Part shown: one piece after another, positions 1 to 15,000 of the stretch
Position numbering within the stretch: the first letter of the stretch is position 1
Layout of the letters: every line of letters starts with the position of its first letter
Source of the DNA: Lepturacanthus savala
Lineage: Eukaryota > Chordata > Actinopteri > Scombriformes > Trichiuridae
Direction: 5' to 3'
Length of the DNA: 64,000 nt
NCBI GenBank assembly: GCA_030544235.1
Contig: CM060481.1
Coordinates: forward strand, 13,654,892 to 13,718,891
Made by a program: the position numbers and the translations under genes
Notes under the pieces: generated by a model
Databases searched by the model: none
Seen by the model: the letters and a program-made list of their open reading frames with translations, nothing else
What the model was told of the DNA's origin: nothing

Positions 1-2171
1 ACACATCCACATGCATCACTGACAGGCCCAAGACTGTAAGGAAATACTGTCCCGCTCTCTATCTCACACACACATCAATTACTAGGGCTGTCAAAGGTAA
101 TATGATAACGCATATAATGTCCATATTGAAGATACAGAACATGTATGACTCAAGAGTTAATACAATTTTCTTCCTTATACTCCCTTTCCAGCGTTTCCTG
201 CTCGCTTTATTTATTTGTTTGTTTTATTTTGTATCATCCGGTTTTTATCCCATAGCACAGGGGAATGTTTTTTGAGCCTTTATTTTTCCCATGTGAAGTT
301 GGACACAACTACGTTGTGTGATTTGCTTTTGAAGCAAATGATCCAGGGAGTGAGCTTTAATCACTAGCATTACTGAAGTAATGGAAAATTTAACTGGCCA
401 ATGTACCCATCTGTTGCCTGTTGAGCTTGCTGTGAGTTATGATTTAAAAAGCTAAATGCTGTGCCTGGGGGGGTTCTGGGAATCTCTATCATTGTTTTGT
501 GTTGTTAAACAATCTGCAACAATATATGCATGTATTTGACTGAAAGAAGAACAAGACTAGACAAGAGTATTGACATTACAATATGTCCCTGATTATGGTT
601 AATTTTAATGGGTAAAAAATGTGTGAATAACAGTGGACAGTCATGCAATTAATCATGATTAAATATTGTGATTTGAATAACGGCTCTATGCTGAACAAAA
701 GGCTCCACCCTAAGAACAGCCGACCTCCCAAACATCACTGAACCGCTGACTAAATGGAAAGTTGTCGACGCACACACGCAAATAAATGTGTTTCACAGCA
801 TCAGTGTTACATTTTTCTCAAAGTCTGTCATGACTTCCTGACTCCGATGACGGAGCATGATGGGAGAAATGGCTGGTTAAACATTTCTTTAATAACAAAC
901 AGACTCTTAGGGTCTTTGTGTTTAGGTATGATTGGACATACTGTGTCTAACTTTGAATCACAAAGCAGTAGCTATGAAACCAGCCTGATGGTAAAATAAA
1001 ACATCAAAGTCATCATCAAGTCAAAACAGGAACAAACAGTATGGCAATCAAACCACACATGAGCATCTGTGCTTTCCTCACACAACTCATTCCTGTGCAA
1101 TGTCATATCATACTGAAGCAAAAGAGTGGAGGGTATTTATTCATTCAATAAATAAATAGACATTATGATTTTTTTAAAAATGTTTTCACTGATTTATATG
1201 TTTGACTCAGCTGAAAAGAATCTAGATATTTTACAACAGAGCAGCAAATCCATGTCCTCAGAAAGCAAAATGAAATGACAGGGAAGAAAATAAGAAAGGA
1301 AATGGCTATTGTGAAAACATGGAGCTTACTGAGAGAGGAACAGATCCATGAGATAATGATGTGAGGACTTTTTAAAACCCAGGCGGTCGTCTTTAGCACA
1401 TAAACATCAACCTATAAAGATAAGCTGATACTGAGGCATCTTGGTGCAAGTTCAAACCGTGTGCTGGTGTGCATGTGTGTGAGTATTTTTGTGTTTGTTA
1501 CCTAGGTATGGTATACAAGAGACCATGCTCTGGCTGCTTATGAAGTCTCTCAGACGTTTGTAGTTGTCTTCTTTGGACATCAGGAAGTCGAGTCGATCAA
1601 ACGTTGCCTTGTCCTTCCGACTCAGTAACTATACACATACATGTGAGGAGAAGAACGAAAGAAAAATAGTAAGTGAAGCAAAAAAAGAGAATTCATTTAG
1701 GTTACATTTATTCAGCTACACCTAATAAAAAATTAAGTCTGAGATGATACAGCAACAGAAACATTTGAAAAGAGTGTGCAAATCTTGCATCAGGGGGTGG
1801 CTAATGCAATGTTCTCTGCAAGTGCTTGTTTCTGGCTCACTGGCCATCTTGCCACAAACTGTCAAACAACTTCAATTGTTTCAAGTTTGAACTTCTTCTC
1901 AAAAAAAAAAAAAAAAAAAAAAACAAGTTGATTTGCTGTAGTCAATCCTTCCACTATTCAATGCTGTAGAGATATTTTTTTGTTAAATAGGAGGTAACAT
2001 TCTGTTATGATCTGCAGTGAATAAAATGCAGCCATCTTGTACAGGGTACATATCACAACATTTTTCTGACTTAAGCCTCCAATCGCCTGCAGCTAGTTTC
2101 TTGTCTCAATCTTATTTACTGAGAACACTTCCAGGGCACAGAAGTATGCAGCTTTCCAGTTAGAAACAGAC

Positions 2172-2205
<34 letters not shown>

Positions 2206-5200
2206 CGCAACAGTGTCCACTTACGGACTAAAAAAGAATCTCCTGTGGTTTTGTGGACCCACATATAAAAAATTTCCACCATTACATCAGAGCGTCATTA
2301 TGTCATTATGTAAGCTAACAACTTCCCTTTCAACACTGAAACAGTTTGGTTGTTCTTCACACATGTTCGTAACACGGACATTAATCTGCAATTTCATGTA
2401 TAAAAAGGTTTACAATTGAATAATCTGCTTAAAATGTCACCGCCATCACCATGCAGGTGTTGGGGATTTCACAACTGAATAATAGCAACAAGTATAAGAA
2501 TACACTATTTATATAGCACCGTTTCAAAACAAGGTTCACAAGGTTTACAAGGTGATTTAGACATAGCAATAAAATTACAAAGCTAAACATCAAAACAAAT
2601 CATGTGAGAAGGTAAGATACCAAGACCACAGCAAGGCTAAACTATAAAAGTTTATTTTATGAACAGACTTAAATGAAGAGAGAGAATTTGCCCTCCTAAT
2701 TGCCTCTGAAGGGTTGTTCCAAAGTCTGGGGCCGTGATGACAAACACTCTGTCGCCTTTGCTGTTTAGTCTGGATTTAGTCAGCACCAGAAGCACAGCAT
2801 TTTAGCACTTCAGGGCTCATAATGGTCATATGGGGACTTAAAAGGTCAGAAATATAGCTTGGGGTCAAAGTGAGGTTGCTTTCAAATAACAGACCAAAGT
2901 TTTTACACTGCAGAACTATAACAGCTATAAATCTAGTATGTACCTAGTAATTTTGGTGTTTGAGAAGCCAGTGCCAACTAGAAGTAGCTCAGTATTGTTT
3001 TTTGTTTTTTTTAAGTTGTAGACATTTTGAGCCATTCTTTTATGAATGTCCTTGAGACAGAGAAATTGAGAAATTTCAATGAAGTTAATCCGTCACAGCT
3101 GAGGTAAACCTGGGTAACATCTGCTGAAAAACGGTAACTTATGTACCGCAGTATGCATATGGGGAACAGAATCCGGCCAGGTGCCAAACCCTGAGGAACC
3201 CCACATTGCAGCTGAGAGGTGGAGCTAGACCTAAACTCAGCAATACCAACACAGAAAGTCCTGTCTGTAAGGTATGACTTAAACCACTCAAGGGCTATGC
3301 CACTGATTGCCACCCAACGCTCTAAATGGGACAAGAGGATGGTCTGATCAACTGTGTCTGGCGTCAGCGGCTAAACACATTAAGCTTTGAGTTACAAGCA
3401 GTCATTCATGAGGTTATGTACTGTGGTGAGCTCTAAAAGCTGATTGGAGAGATTCAAACAGAGTTCTTATTCATAAAGGCTAAAAGTTGGTTTGCAACAA
3501 TCTTCTTCCATACAGTGAATACTCTGCAGAGTATTCAGAGAGAACACTTCTTAGAGTATTTTCTAAATGTGTATAAATATGGCCCCAGAACTTTGGTTAA
3601 CAAAGGAAGTTTAGAAATCTGTTTTAAATCGTTCATTAGAAATGAGTCTGGATTTCTTAAACGCATATTTAACAGGGCGATTTTTCAAATGATGTGGCAC
3701 TGTACCAGAAGAAAGTGAGCCATTTAAAATGTTCAATATAAAAAATCTGTTAAAAACTTATTGGAAAAGAATCAGAAGGGGAGACGGTCTGGAGAACCGG
3801 CTGAGGGGTTCATTTTGTTGAATAGTTGAAGAGATCAAAAAAAAGTGTTAGGCCTGGGAACACTGATGATTGAAAGGTTTTTTTTGTTAAATGTTTATCA
3901 CAACTAGAAGAAACCTCTAGTCTATGGCTGGAAACTGGTGTATGTAGTGAAACATATTGTTTTTAATTTCTTTGTAATTGTACTTGGTGTCCCAGTGAAT
4001 TGTATGTGGTTAACCGCTTGTTAATGGTCAACTGGCTGTTGCAGTGAGACTTTCTCTGTGAAGCTACAGGGTCACTAACAAAATAGAAACTTCAGGCGTG
4101 ACTGACTGACCCAATGGAGTTATTTTATGCTCCAAATATTGTTGGTAAGTTTAAAATATACTGGTGAAAGACTAGCATCCAGAAAAAAAACTCATTGCTG
4201 GTTTTAGTAGCATCTAGGGACAGGAGGTACACCAGTACCATAGTTTAAAACCATACGTTTTTTATTAATACAATATCAAAGGAGAATAAAAAGTTTATTA
4301 TTAAATTACAGAAAATGTTACTGCATAACAGAAATTGATCGCCAGTGGCTGTGGCTAAAAAGACTGATAGAATGTTCAATGCTCTTTGAAAAAGTAGGGA
4401 TGGGAGATTAATCTTCTTTCTTCTTCTTTCTTTCCCCAAACTCAATTGTGCAGCATAGTGATTTAAAGTCTTGGTCCAGTCTGTCCGATCATCTGGAAAT
4501 GACATCATTTGCTCCAGCATGTACTATTACAGTTTGGACAGCAGAGTAAAGGTCGATAAGTCTTGGGAGTAAGTTCAATAAAACCCTTAATCTTTCTGCC
4601 ACTGAAACAATATGTAATTGTGAGTAGTTTAACACAACCTTCCCATAAATGTCCCTGCTATTTTCCTGAGTAATGGGGTAATGTCTGAATCCAAGCCAGG
4701 GTCGTTTATGTGAGAAATTTTCTCTAGTAATTTCCCAGCTCAAGACCTAGTAGCATTACAAGGAATATGCCGGGAAGGGTAACATTTAAACGCAAGCAGG
4801 AACATTACCGTGAAGGCCACTTATAGAGTTGCATCTGTTGAACTGGCACAGCGTGAAATGTCACATGTTTTACAGAGCTCCCTTTGTCTCCTGATCACTG
4901 CTGGTTTTCATTGCTGCTTGGCTACACACCTCACCTATTACCACCATTGTCCTGTTATGTGGGAATCGATACAAGACAAGAATGTTCTGGAATGGGGATG
5001 AACATCAAAACTCAATAGTGGTTCCTGAAAGTGTTTCCTGTAGACCGATTTACTCAAAACAATGCATGAAAGGGGCTTCATTTTTTTATTAGCCTTAGTT
5101 TCTCTGTCCAATTTTCATGCAGACGTTCATGACATTCCCAAATACTGACACTGCTCTACTAATAAACTTGGCATGGCTTCAAAGCCGGATAAATATACTC

Positions 5201-6019
5201 ACCGCCCATGTTTTGGTCAGTCTAAAGATGGGAGCGCTTTGTAACGATGACACCACAGCCATGACCGCATGGAGGTTGTTCATGTCACACAGTTTCTGTC
5301 ATAAGGAAAAGTAGTACACAGAGCTGTAAGTTAAATTCATAATGCAATCATTCCTAAGGATAAAACAGCAATTTCATGTTGTGCATGACTGCGTACCTTG
5401 GCAGTGCGGATGTAAAGACTCAGAACCTCAGCTCTGATCTTCAACGTTTGTGCGTGGAGGATCTCTCGAACCACCCAGAAACTTGTCTAGATAAAAACAC
5501 ACACAAACTGAGTTTAGGGCACCAAGCAGCATTCATAAACTCAACAAAAACAGAACCAGCAGCTGCAGCAGCAGCGCAAAACTGGTGACACAGAAAACTT
5601 ATCTTGTATGCGTTACATTTTTCAAAGTGCAGTTTCAGGTATGTTGGACAAAAGAGAGGGAGTTCTGCCTCATTAAACTTCCAGATTTGTGGCAACAGCC
5701 AAGGCCTGCAGACAGTCAGGACTCTGGCCTGTATCGAGCATCTAGTGGAGCAGGAGAGAACATAGTATCTGCTAACGGGAACGCACCATTAGAGTCGATT
5801 AGAAATTAGATCTTGAGGAAAAACAAGACGTTCTGAGGAAAATCCATCTGATTCCAACTGATTACACAACAGATACGCACTATAACTCCTAATATGTCAC
5901 TGGAGAAAGGAGGAGGAGGAGTGTTTGCATACGTGTGTTCAGAACACTTGGCCAGACCAAGAGTGATGTCGGAAATCTGTCTCTTTAGGGAGAATACTGG
6001 CAAGCTAAAGATGACATAC

Positions 6020-6063
<44 letters not shown>

Positions 6064-9000
6064 ACACACACAGACAGACAGAGACACACACACAGGTCAG
6101 TGAATCAATCAGTCTTTAGGCTCTTGGGAGCCAGTGAATGGAAAGAGGAAAAGGAGAAGAGTGAGGGAAAAGGAGAGAAGAGGTAATGGGAGGGGAAGTT
6201 AGCTTTACGCCGCAGGGCTCTGAGGGTTTTCAAGGCCCACAGCTGTGTGCACATCGTGTTCTTGATAAAAAAAAAAAACTGTCCCAGGCAGACTGACCAT
6301 CTCCACTTTTATTCTAACTTGGACATCTCCCACGAACAGTTTCTAAAATTGTTGAGTCTTTTTTCCTCTCTGCTGTTAGGTTTCAGAATGTGTTTGATAG
6401 GCTGATTTTTCCTGTGGTCAGTGTTTCACCACTAGCTGTAGTCTTTGTATGTATCTTTAAATTAAACGTATCTGCGACTTCAGGCAGGGGGCGATATGGA
6501 CATTCTATGTCATAAACCTTTATAAAGGCAGTAAAACATACTGGAATCACTTTACCACACATCTTGTTAACACATTTGTATCACATCATAATGAAAAACA
6601 ATCAAACAGCGACTGAAAAGATTCAGAATCCCCCTTGCAGCAATTGAAAATAAAATCAGGAAATCTATATAAAACTGTATATAGCAAGCTAGGCTGCTTT
6701 TTCAAGTCATATGGGGATGGAAATTCACCACAATAATTTATCCTAAGTGTCAAGCTTGAGTTTCTCAACCTGCAATATAAATCTGAAATATAATCTCTTA
6801 TCCTCCCATCCATAGTCTGCTTCTCTTTTCTACACACTTGATTATTCTTTTTTTGGATTATTTGTTCATGAATGCTTTATTTTATGTAATCTGGACTATC
6901 CTGAAACTGAGATTTCTGTCTCAATAGGCTTCACCTGAATAACTAAAGGTAAATAAATATGCAGAGATTGTAACGCACAGCTGGCTTTGCCTACTTTTTC
7001 CTGGAAACAGCCCCATGACTTGTTTTTGGTTCAGGGAAAAGATGAAGAGCAAGTTTTCATTATTTCATCTGTGAAGAAGCTTGAGGAGTGATGAAAATGT
7101 GCATCAGAGGCGATTTCCATTGGCTGTTACTTTAATGCTCTTGCCTCGACACAGTGACCCTGATGTGAAAAAATAACTCCCATGTTTAAGTGAAGAAAAC
7201 ACTGACCATTAACCTCCATTATACAGTAGACTGAAGTCTCCATTGACTCTAAATTCCAATTCCAATCTGGGAGCAAAACATTTAATTAGAAACAAGAGTG
7301 GTGTAACTTTAAAAAATCACTATACCGATGGGGATGATTACAGAGCATGTGTCACTGTCTGACTCTGCTTCCAGAGCAGCACTGCGATGAGATCACTCAA
7401 GTTCGACGGCAGCACTCCACATACAGTAGGTGTATACACAAGTGTGCATGTGACTGAATGAGGGTTATGGGGAAACGGGGGCTGTGCAGACACCGTTGTG
7501 CCTTTACAAATCTTAGGTCTGTGTTTATGAGTCTATCAAGGCCTCCAGATGGGACTCCAAGGCCCCAGCAGTTCAATAATCATAAATAAGCGGAAACAGG
7601 CAGATCCAGTCACAAGCAGAGTGCTGTGAATCAACCCAGAGGCCTGAGGGGGAGATGGATAGAGATGAAGATCTGGCCAACGATGGAGCTACAGCTGACT
7701 GACTGTGTGATCTCATCCATTACATGCTAACACCTGTTTAATGGATGGGATAGTTACAGCTGGGTGATACGGCAAATACATCTAATCGAGACTGTTTGGT
7801 GTCTATTCACGATTTTAAATTGATTTTCTTTGCTTGCAAAATGCAGCCTTGAAATATCATAATATTTCAACAGAGAGTTTGATAATAAGACTTGCACCAC
7901 CTCAAGGCTATCATCATTACACATAGAATAAAGGATTTCCCACACAACTATTGACTGTGAGTACCAGATGCTTCTCTATGTAGTTCATTGGCATCCAGTC
8001 AGTTTCAGTACAGACAGGTCTGCTCACTAATTGATCTGCTATTACATTTCCAGACAAATCATCGGCTTGATTGCTACAGACTGCTGCTGATAGTCAACTT
8101 CCTGCATTTCAACTATGGTAACCAGAAACTCGTGAACAAATACAGATACATGCTGTGAGCATTAATAGTTATTTTCAGTCTGTACCGCTTATGGATACAA
8201 CTATTAAATGCCAGATACAGCTCGCTGCATGGAATATTCAGAACTGCCAATGTAGTCACCTACATTATTTTTACAAAAAATAAACTTTTTATGCATATTG
8301 TAATAACTTCTGACATTTTACATGGCCTGCAAAACCCAAAAGATTTATTTTCCTGCCCTTGAGAGAGCTTACAGACCTAATATCCCTGTCTTCAGAATGA
8401 TCCAGAAGCCATGGTACTGGCAATCATCAGGAAGATGGTGACCATGCCCCTTTGTGCATTTACAATTGCCCTCTAGACATGAAGTTGATGTTTGGCGGTT
8501 CACTTCCATCGACACCTGCCAATATTTATTTACCATAGTATATGGAATAACAATTGCAGAGTTTTTCATTTCTTTCTGGCTTTATCTTCTTTTAATTGCA
8601 TCATAATTATAATGTGATTGCGTAATTTAGTTTCTGTCCTCCATTTGCAGCAAGAATATAATTTATTGTCATTTGGTAATCTTAACAAATTCTTTATTAG
8701 TGCCTCAGTATTGGACACTATGTCTCCGGAAAAAATTATCTACTGTGTTACTACTTTAAGTAAGTTGCTGGCTTGTCTCCACACAAAAACAAGACAGATT
8801 ACTGTGTATCCATCATAAGCGGCTGAATTATATTCTCCTCACTGCCTGCTAAACAAACTGGCCAGTTCTCTTGTGCTCCGCTGCTCCCACGACACGGAGG
8901 AAGAGGAATATGGCTGCAGTTTATGCAAAGGAGCTTTCTGGGACTCTCTTCCCTCCCATTCCAAAACCCATTATCCAAAAATTCATTTTCCTTGGCTCAC

Positions 9001-12000
9001 AGCAGATGAATGCGAGTAGCTAACATCTTGAATCACCGTTTGGTATCAGGTATACATGGAGAAGTCTCCACAGCAACACAGTTAGATCATCGTATATTCA
9101 TGTCCGAGGGCAGTAAAATGGGTCTTAAAGGAGCCTGGCAAAAAACTGGAAGGGGATTAAAGAGCATGACTTCGCCTTACATCATTCCCTACACCTTCCT
9201 GTTGATGATTTTACTGAGGAAGGATGCCATACACATGTCTGTATACATTTGGAAATGTTTAAGACATGTTCTACATCAACATGCATAAATACTTTAAAGA
9301 ACACCATGCCAGAACCAAGGACCAGCTGAGGACAAAATAACCTGTGGTCAGTTGGGGCCTATTAATGATGTATGACTGGCAAGGAGGAGACTTGGAGATT
9401 ATTAGGCGCTGCTGTGACAACCTAGGAGAAGTGTCTAGGAAACATATAGTGAGGATTTAGTGGATATGATGGAAATAAGGACTCAAATCCTGTCATACAT
9501 AGATGGCTCATATATCTTTAACACTGTAAGAGGGACTTTTGTCTGTCCCTGCTCTTTTGTTAGCGGGTGCTTGAATGGTCGGTAGAAGTGAATGAGACAT
9601 AAGTGCACACTGCGTATGCATCTCACCTGGTTGAACCTGCGAGTGAAGGCCACAACGTTTGGAGCAGAGCTGTGCTTCTCCTTCTTGTTCCAGCCACAGC
9701 TTGACAACTCCTGAAAACATAGAAGGTAAACAGTGTTTATACGCCACACCACTGCATGTTAGTGAATGCAATCACAGTCTACTCAGAAGTCATCCAGTAA
9801 GAGGTAGAGAGGAGGTGGAGAGCAGGATATTACGGGAAAGATGAGGCAGATCAGACAACGGAGGATGCGACTGAATCAAAGGCTCAGACAAATAAATGAA
9901 TGACTGCAAAAACAAACTGGTAAAGTTATGCAAATCACTCTCCCTCCGTATGAAGCTGGGTACTACTCACTCACTGAAAGTATTCCTGTTGTCAAATCAT
10001 CACAAAATTATGGATTGATTTGTGATGTTATGCAACAGGCTAGAATTCTGCCTCAAAACACCAAACCTGCATAAATCATATTTCCTTGGCCACCTGAGGG
10101 GCAGCAGGAATAAATAGAGACATACGGGATTAACACAACATTGACATATCAGCACTCATTGAATTGATTTAGCAAACTCATTCATTTGAACACATGTTCC
10201 TAACCACCTGGTGAATTAAGTCCAATATTTACTCTCTTCTCTGTTCACCTGACAGTCATACGTTTGCCATTTGGTGCTGAGCAAGGAGCAAACAGTAGGT
10301 TTTTAGAGCTTATCAAGCCAAAAATGTCCCAATGTGAGCAGTGAGAGTCAACCAAAACAGTAAAGTGATAATCCTCTGTAGATTCGTCACTTCAAGGGAG
10401 AGAGAGGAGTGAGACACATTTAATCCAGCTGCAAATGGCGGTCAAGGTGGTGGCAATAATTGGGTTTAAAAAGGCTAAATAATAAGAAGACAGAATTCAC
10501 AGCAAAACATTGTAGATTTTAAAAGGTAAAACATGGATTTGCAAATGTTTTTTGGAGGTAAGAAATGCATTTATTGAAGTCTGTTGAAGAAGTACTTAGA
10601 ATCTATAAAATGTGATGCCTTCCTAAGTAAAACTCCTTTTTTATTACTCTTTTTATTGGTTTTTCAGTTTTATGGGTAGAAACATTAGAACAGCAAAACA
10701 CAACAAAACATAAAAAGTCCTATGCCAAAACAACAGTAATTGCTGCATAATACGTATACATAAAATAATAAGTACATAAAAAGACAACATGAGACAGGTA
10801 AATAAAGAGCACAAACATGAATTAAATAAGAGGGCAGCTGATTCTAATTTTCCAGAGACCGATTATAAATTAAGTCTTTTTTTAAGAAAGAATGCAAATG
10901 TTCCCAGATCCTCCAGAACTGGTGATTTGTGGTTCAGATCCTAAGTCAATTCTCAAGAGGATTAAGGGAAGAAATGCGTGACGTCTACATGTCGACCGTA
11001 GGGACCCTCAGAGTTGACCACTGTGACAACATACATTTTTTTTCGCCAGAAACAAAAGCCTGAAGTAGCTTAAAAGTAGTGCAGTATAAATTTATGATAT
11101 CAGTCCATTGGGAGATTTTGTCAGAACTGTTATGTTTTCCAGCTCTGACAGTCTCATGCAAATCCTGCCTGACCTCAAAATAGACCCTACAAAGTGACGA
11201 GTTTGGAGATACTTTTAAAAATCTTTGTGGTGAATATTAAAACCAGCCCTGATTTGCTCACTAGACGGCAAATCCTTACAGTCAAGAAAATCAATGAAAC
11301 CACTAAATGTTGGATTTCTTGGCTTGATAAATTACTTATTATTCAGTTATTTAAATGGTCCTGATTAATTTTCTGAAGCAGCAGCTTGTAAAAGCACCAG
11401 TGCTCATGGTAATTTCAGCACACTTTCTTTAAAGGGAGGGTGACGATTTTGGAACGCGAACACAGAATTTCGGCAACATACCAATGGGAATTACTCTCAA
11501 GTACCAGGCTAGACTTCGTTTGGCCTCGGCCTTGTCCTCAGTGCTGAGGTAAAGACAGAGACCACACAGACGCTGCATGGGGAACCCAGACCCTCCTTTG
11601 GCCCCCGCAGGCTGTCCGGAGGCCAGGGACACTGACGTAACTATAGGAAAAATGTTGTGCAAGCTCTCCTCCTAATCCCTGCCAGCCCAGCCGACTTGGA
11701 CTACAATACGAACAGCTGAATCAGACTGCAGCTCCCCCACACAATACCCCCTGTGAGACTCGTCATCTGGCCCGTAACAACCTCTACCAACTTCTCACAA
11801 CTCCCTGACCTGGGCTGCCTTAAGATGGCTCCTTGCAAAGAAAAGTTGTGTGAGTCTCTTGTGTCCACACTCTTGTTAGAGGCAGCCAGCGGGGGTTAAG
11901 AAGCAACGTATCAAATACAGATGTTAAAAGCAGACGTGCATGTGTGGGTAAGGTGATGCCTTGGGGCTTACGCTGCCTAAATCTGGATGAGGATATAAGG

Positions 12001-15000
12001 AAAAGAAGGGGGAAAAAAAGGGGGGGGCAGCAGAGGGAAGATGAAGACTATTAAAAAACAACAATGTGAAAGACCACAGCATCCTCTCACAAGGTTTACT
12101 AGTCCATGCTGAGCCTCCTTTGAGTTTGTCCCCATCATGGGCCAGACAGGATGTGGCTGAACCAGAGAGCAGGAGACGCTCGCCTGTCTCAACCATCGTT
12201 TATTTAACATCTGTCCTTTTTTAAATAAGCGCTTCTTCCTGACACTGTGTCAATCATCCTTCTCTCCAGCTTCCACGCTATTGATGAGGCTTCCCAAACA
12301 CAGAGACGTTCCACAGTTGGTGGGAGATGGGTGTGTTTGTGTGTCTTGCAGCTCGGACCATCACCTGACCACCCAGGTAGGCGCTTCACCCAAGACCAGA
12401 CACAGGGCGGGCCTACGTCTCCATCGCTCACCGAGACCACAACATTTCAACAGCTTCCACTGATCCTTCAACTGTGGACCACCTGGGTCTGTCTTCTAAG
12501 GAGAAAGGATCTAATCTAGCCATCCATATGTCACCATCTATCACTCCATCCATCCTTTAAATGGAGACTTCAAGTCATTTGAGCAGTATTGTTCTTAAGT
12601 TGAGTAATAACCAAGACTAGTTGCCTCATGTGTATTTAAACAGCAGGGAACTGATCCGCAGTCTCTCTGGGACCTATTAGATTTTGATTTCCGTTCTTAT
12701 TCTTGTGCTTTTATAGTCTCACTTCACACTAAGTCATTACAAACAATATGCAGCATTTAAAAAAGGAGGGGGAAAAAAGACCAGGAACAGGATCTTCAAA
12801 TGATGTAGGGACAGGGTCTTCAAATGATGTAGTAAAAGAGTGCATTAAAAAGCTTGCTCCGCCAAACCACAGGCAGCCGGACATGTCCACATGCTGGTGT
12901 GGCAGAGCAGCATTTTCATTAAAGCGGTATCCCGCTGGGCTACTAGAAGCTGGCTGTTCCTACACTGTTGCCTTTGTTAAAATGACGGCTAAAAGAAAGA
13001 AATGACGTCAACTCTGCTTGAATGTTTAATTAACTTACATGTTGCAATAACCAGATAATAAAGATTGATGGAGTGAAAAGGCACCCTTAATGACAAACTT
13101 AAGGTCAGCAAAATGATGACCTGCACCTAAACATAGCATAATTTTAACCTAAAACATAACCATTTTAAGCTTAAACATAATATTACAGTTTGGTGTGACA
13201 AACTTTGGTTAAAAAAATTAAGTACAGCTTTGTTTTGTTCTTTCATTCCATTTACTAACGTAATGTATATGTAAAGTGACGTAAATGTAGGTTCTACTCT
13301 GCTTTATCACTACATTGTTTAAGTGGTTCACATAAACAGAGAAACACGCTAAATAAGATAATCACCTGCAGATGCAAATACAATGGCAATAACCTCATGT
13401 GAGACACCACAACTATTGCTTTTGTTTTTGTCTACATTGTAAATGGAAAACTCAAGTGTTGAGGTGCCGGGGAATATTAAGGAGGTTCCAAGACAGGAAA
13501 AGCTGATAAAGATGGAAAAAGACAGAAGATGAAGAGAGGAGGAAGTGAACTCAAACAAGGTGGTTTGTTGCCATACAGAGGATACTATGAAGATAGATTT
13601 ACTGAGGGTGACAGGGAGCAGCACAATAAAATGGAAAATCAGCACAGTTGTGTCTGTTGTTCATCTGTACTTCAGCTTGAGTGAGACAGAGGAAGCCTAA
13701 ACTGATCTCCAGGTTATGCCAAATTTATAGTGCCACTGGTCTAAAGAAAAACGAAAAGCTAGGACTAAAAAAATATATATATATATACATGGGCCATAAA
13801 ACACATTGTTGTCACAAAATTTCAGAGAGCACTTCTGAGTCTTTAGCAAAGTGGACTGAGTTCAATTTGCAAAACTGGACTCAGTCTATGGTATTATCTT
13901 TACAGAGACATAACATGCACAATTCTAGATTGATATCTTTACTTTAGGGCTCTGCTAGAAAAAAAAAAAAAAAAAAAAAAACTTTGCACAATTTACAGAA
14001 TGTAACTGTAACAACAGTTTGATCCGATATCTGATCTGATATGGAACGACGTCAGCAACACAGACTACGGAATGTTTGGCCGTTTGTGGGCAAGTGTGAA
14101 GTATCTGATGTCATCACAGGAAGGAAGTAGAGGTTAGATTTTACACGTTACAAAGAGCCCTTTAAATAATTATTGTGATGTTGAAAAATACATTCAAAAA
14201 CATGATTAAAAAACACTTTAATAAAAAAAAAAACTGTTTTAATGCAGCTTCAGCTTCCGCTCCTCTGACTGACTTGGAGCATTCCATTGGCACTCTTTCA
14301 AAACTTCAAACCAAATCCTCCTCCACAAGGGAAACATATTATTGTGGTCAAAACATTATTTTTTCCACCGCTCACCGCGATGGATGTGTTTTACCATCAA
14401 GTTGACAGACTGTAGTGTAGGAGAGATTTCCTCATGTGTTTGTTGTGTAGCAACTATCCCATCCCTACGCCACAAAAACAACATGTGCAAGACTCCAGGG
14501 CCCTATAAAGCATTGCTCGTGACATTTCCTATGTCTCAGTTATGACTGTATATGAAAAGGTACTATGTGACAATGTTTTGTCTCTCACGATCGATGATGG
14601 AAAACCTTAAGCCTGCGGGAGAAATGAGCCCGAGTGTGTGAAATACTGCCTATCTCTAACTACAAGTCAAGGTTATCACTGTCATCTTCATGACTCACAT
14701 GAGACCTTCAATCTGGTCAGAGGATTTCCACAGTGGAAGTGCAGACATGGAGATGACATACTTTTAAGTGGTACGTAAAAACGCAACACGATAGCTTTTC
14801 CCTGAGAGCTGCAGCAAAACCTGCCAGCCAAAGCCACTAAATAACTCACTTGGCTGTTGTCATGGCTCTGTATTTAAAACAAAGGAACCCCCCCCACAAG
14901 TCCATCTACATCACTCAGTCTCCCTTTTCCTCTCAGTTTGTATTTCATAAACTTCACAAACATCCAGCTGTGGCTCATCAGCAGCATGTCTGATTATGAA

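Larger units (their letters stand above)
1629..5202 (-). other. ralgps2 intron with repeats
   Basis: This intron separates the TKTWA and LLSRKDK exons. It holds a 23-base A run (1901-1923), a TG/CG tract, a dispersed repeat and a decayed LINE. No further ralgps2 exon is needed here, since the two flanking exons are contiguous in the family protein. Confidence 0.8.

Noticed and set aside
5894..6103. Thr-His-rich frame and its antisense Val-Cys frame
   Set aside because: They are the translation of the CA microsatellite on both strands.
12204..12519. Overlapping 78-90 codon frames on both strands
   Set aside because: No family signature and no splice-consistent extension; overlapping frames in GC-richer DNA are expected.
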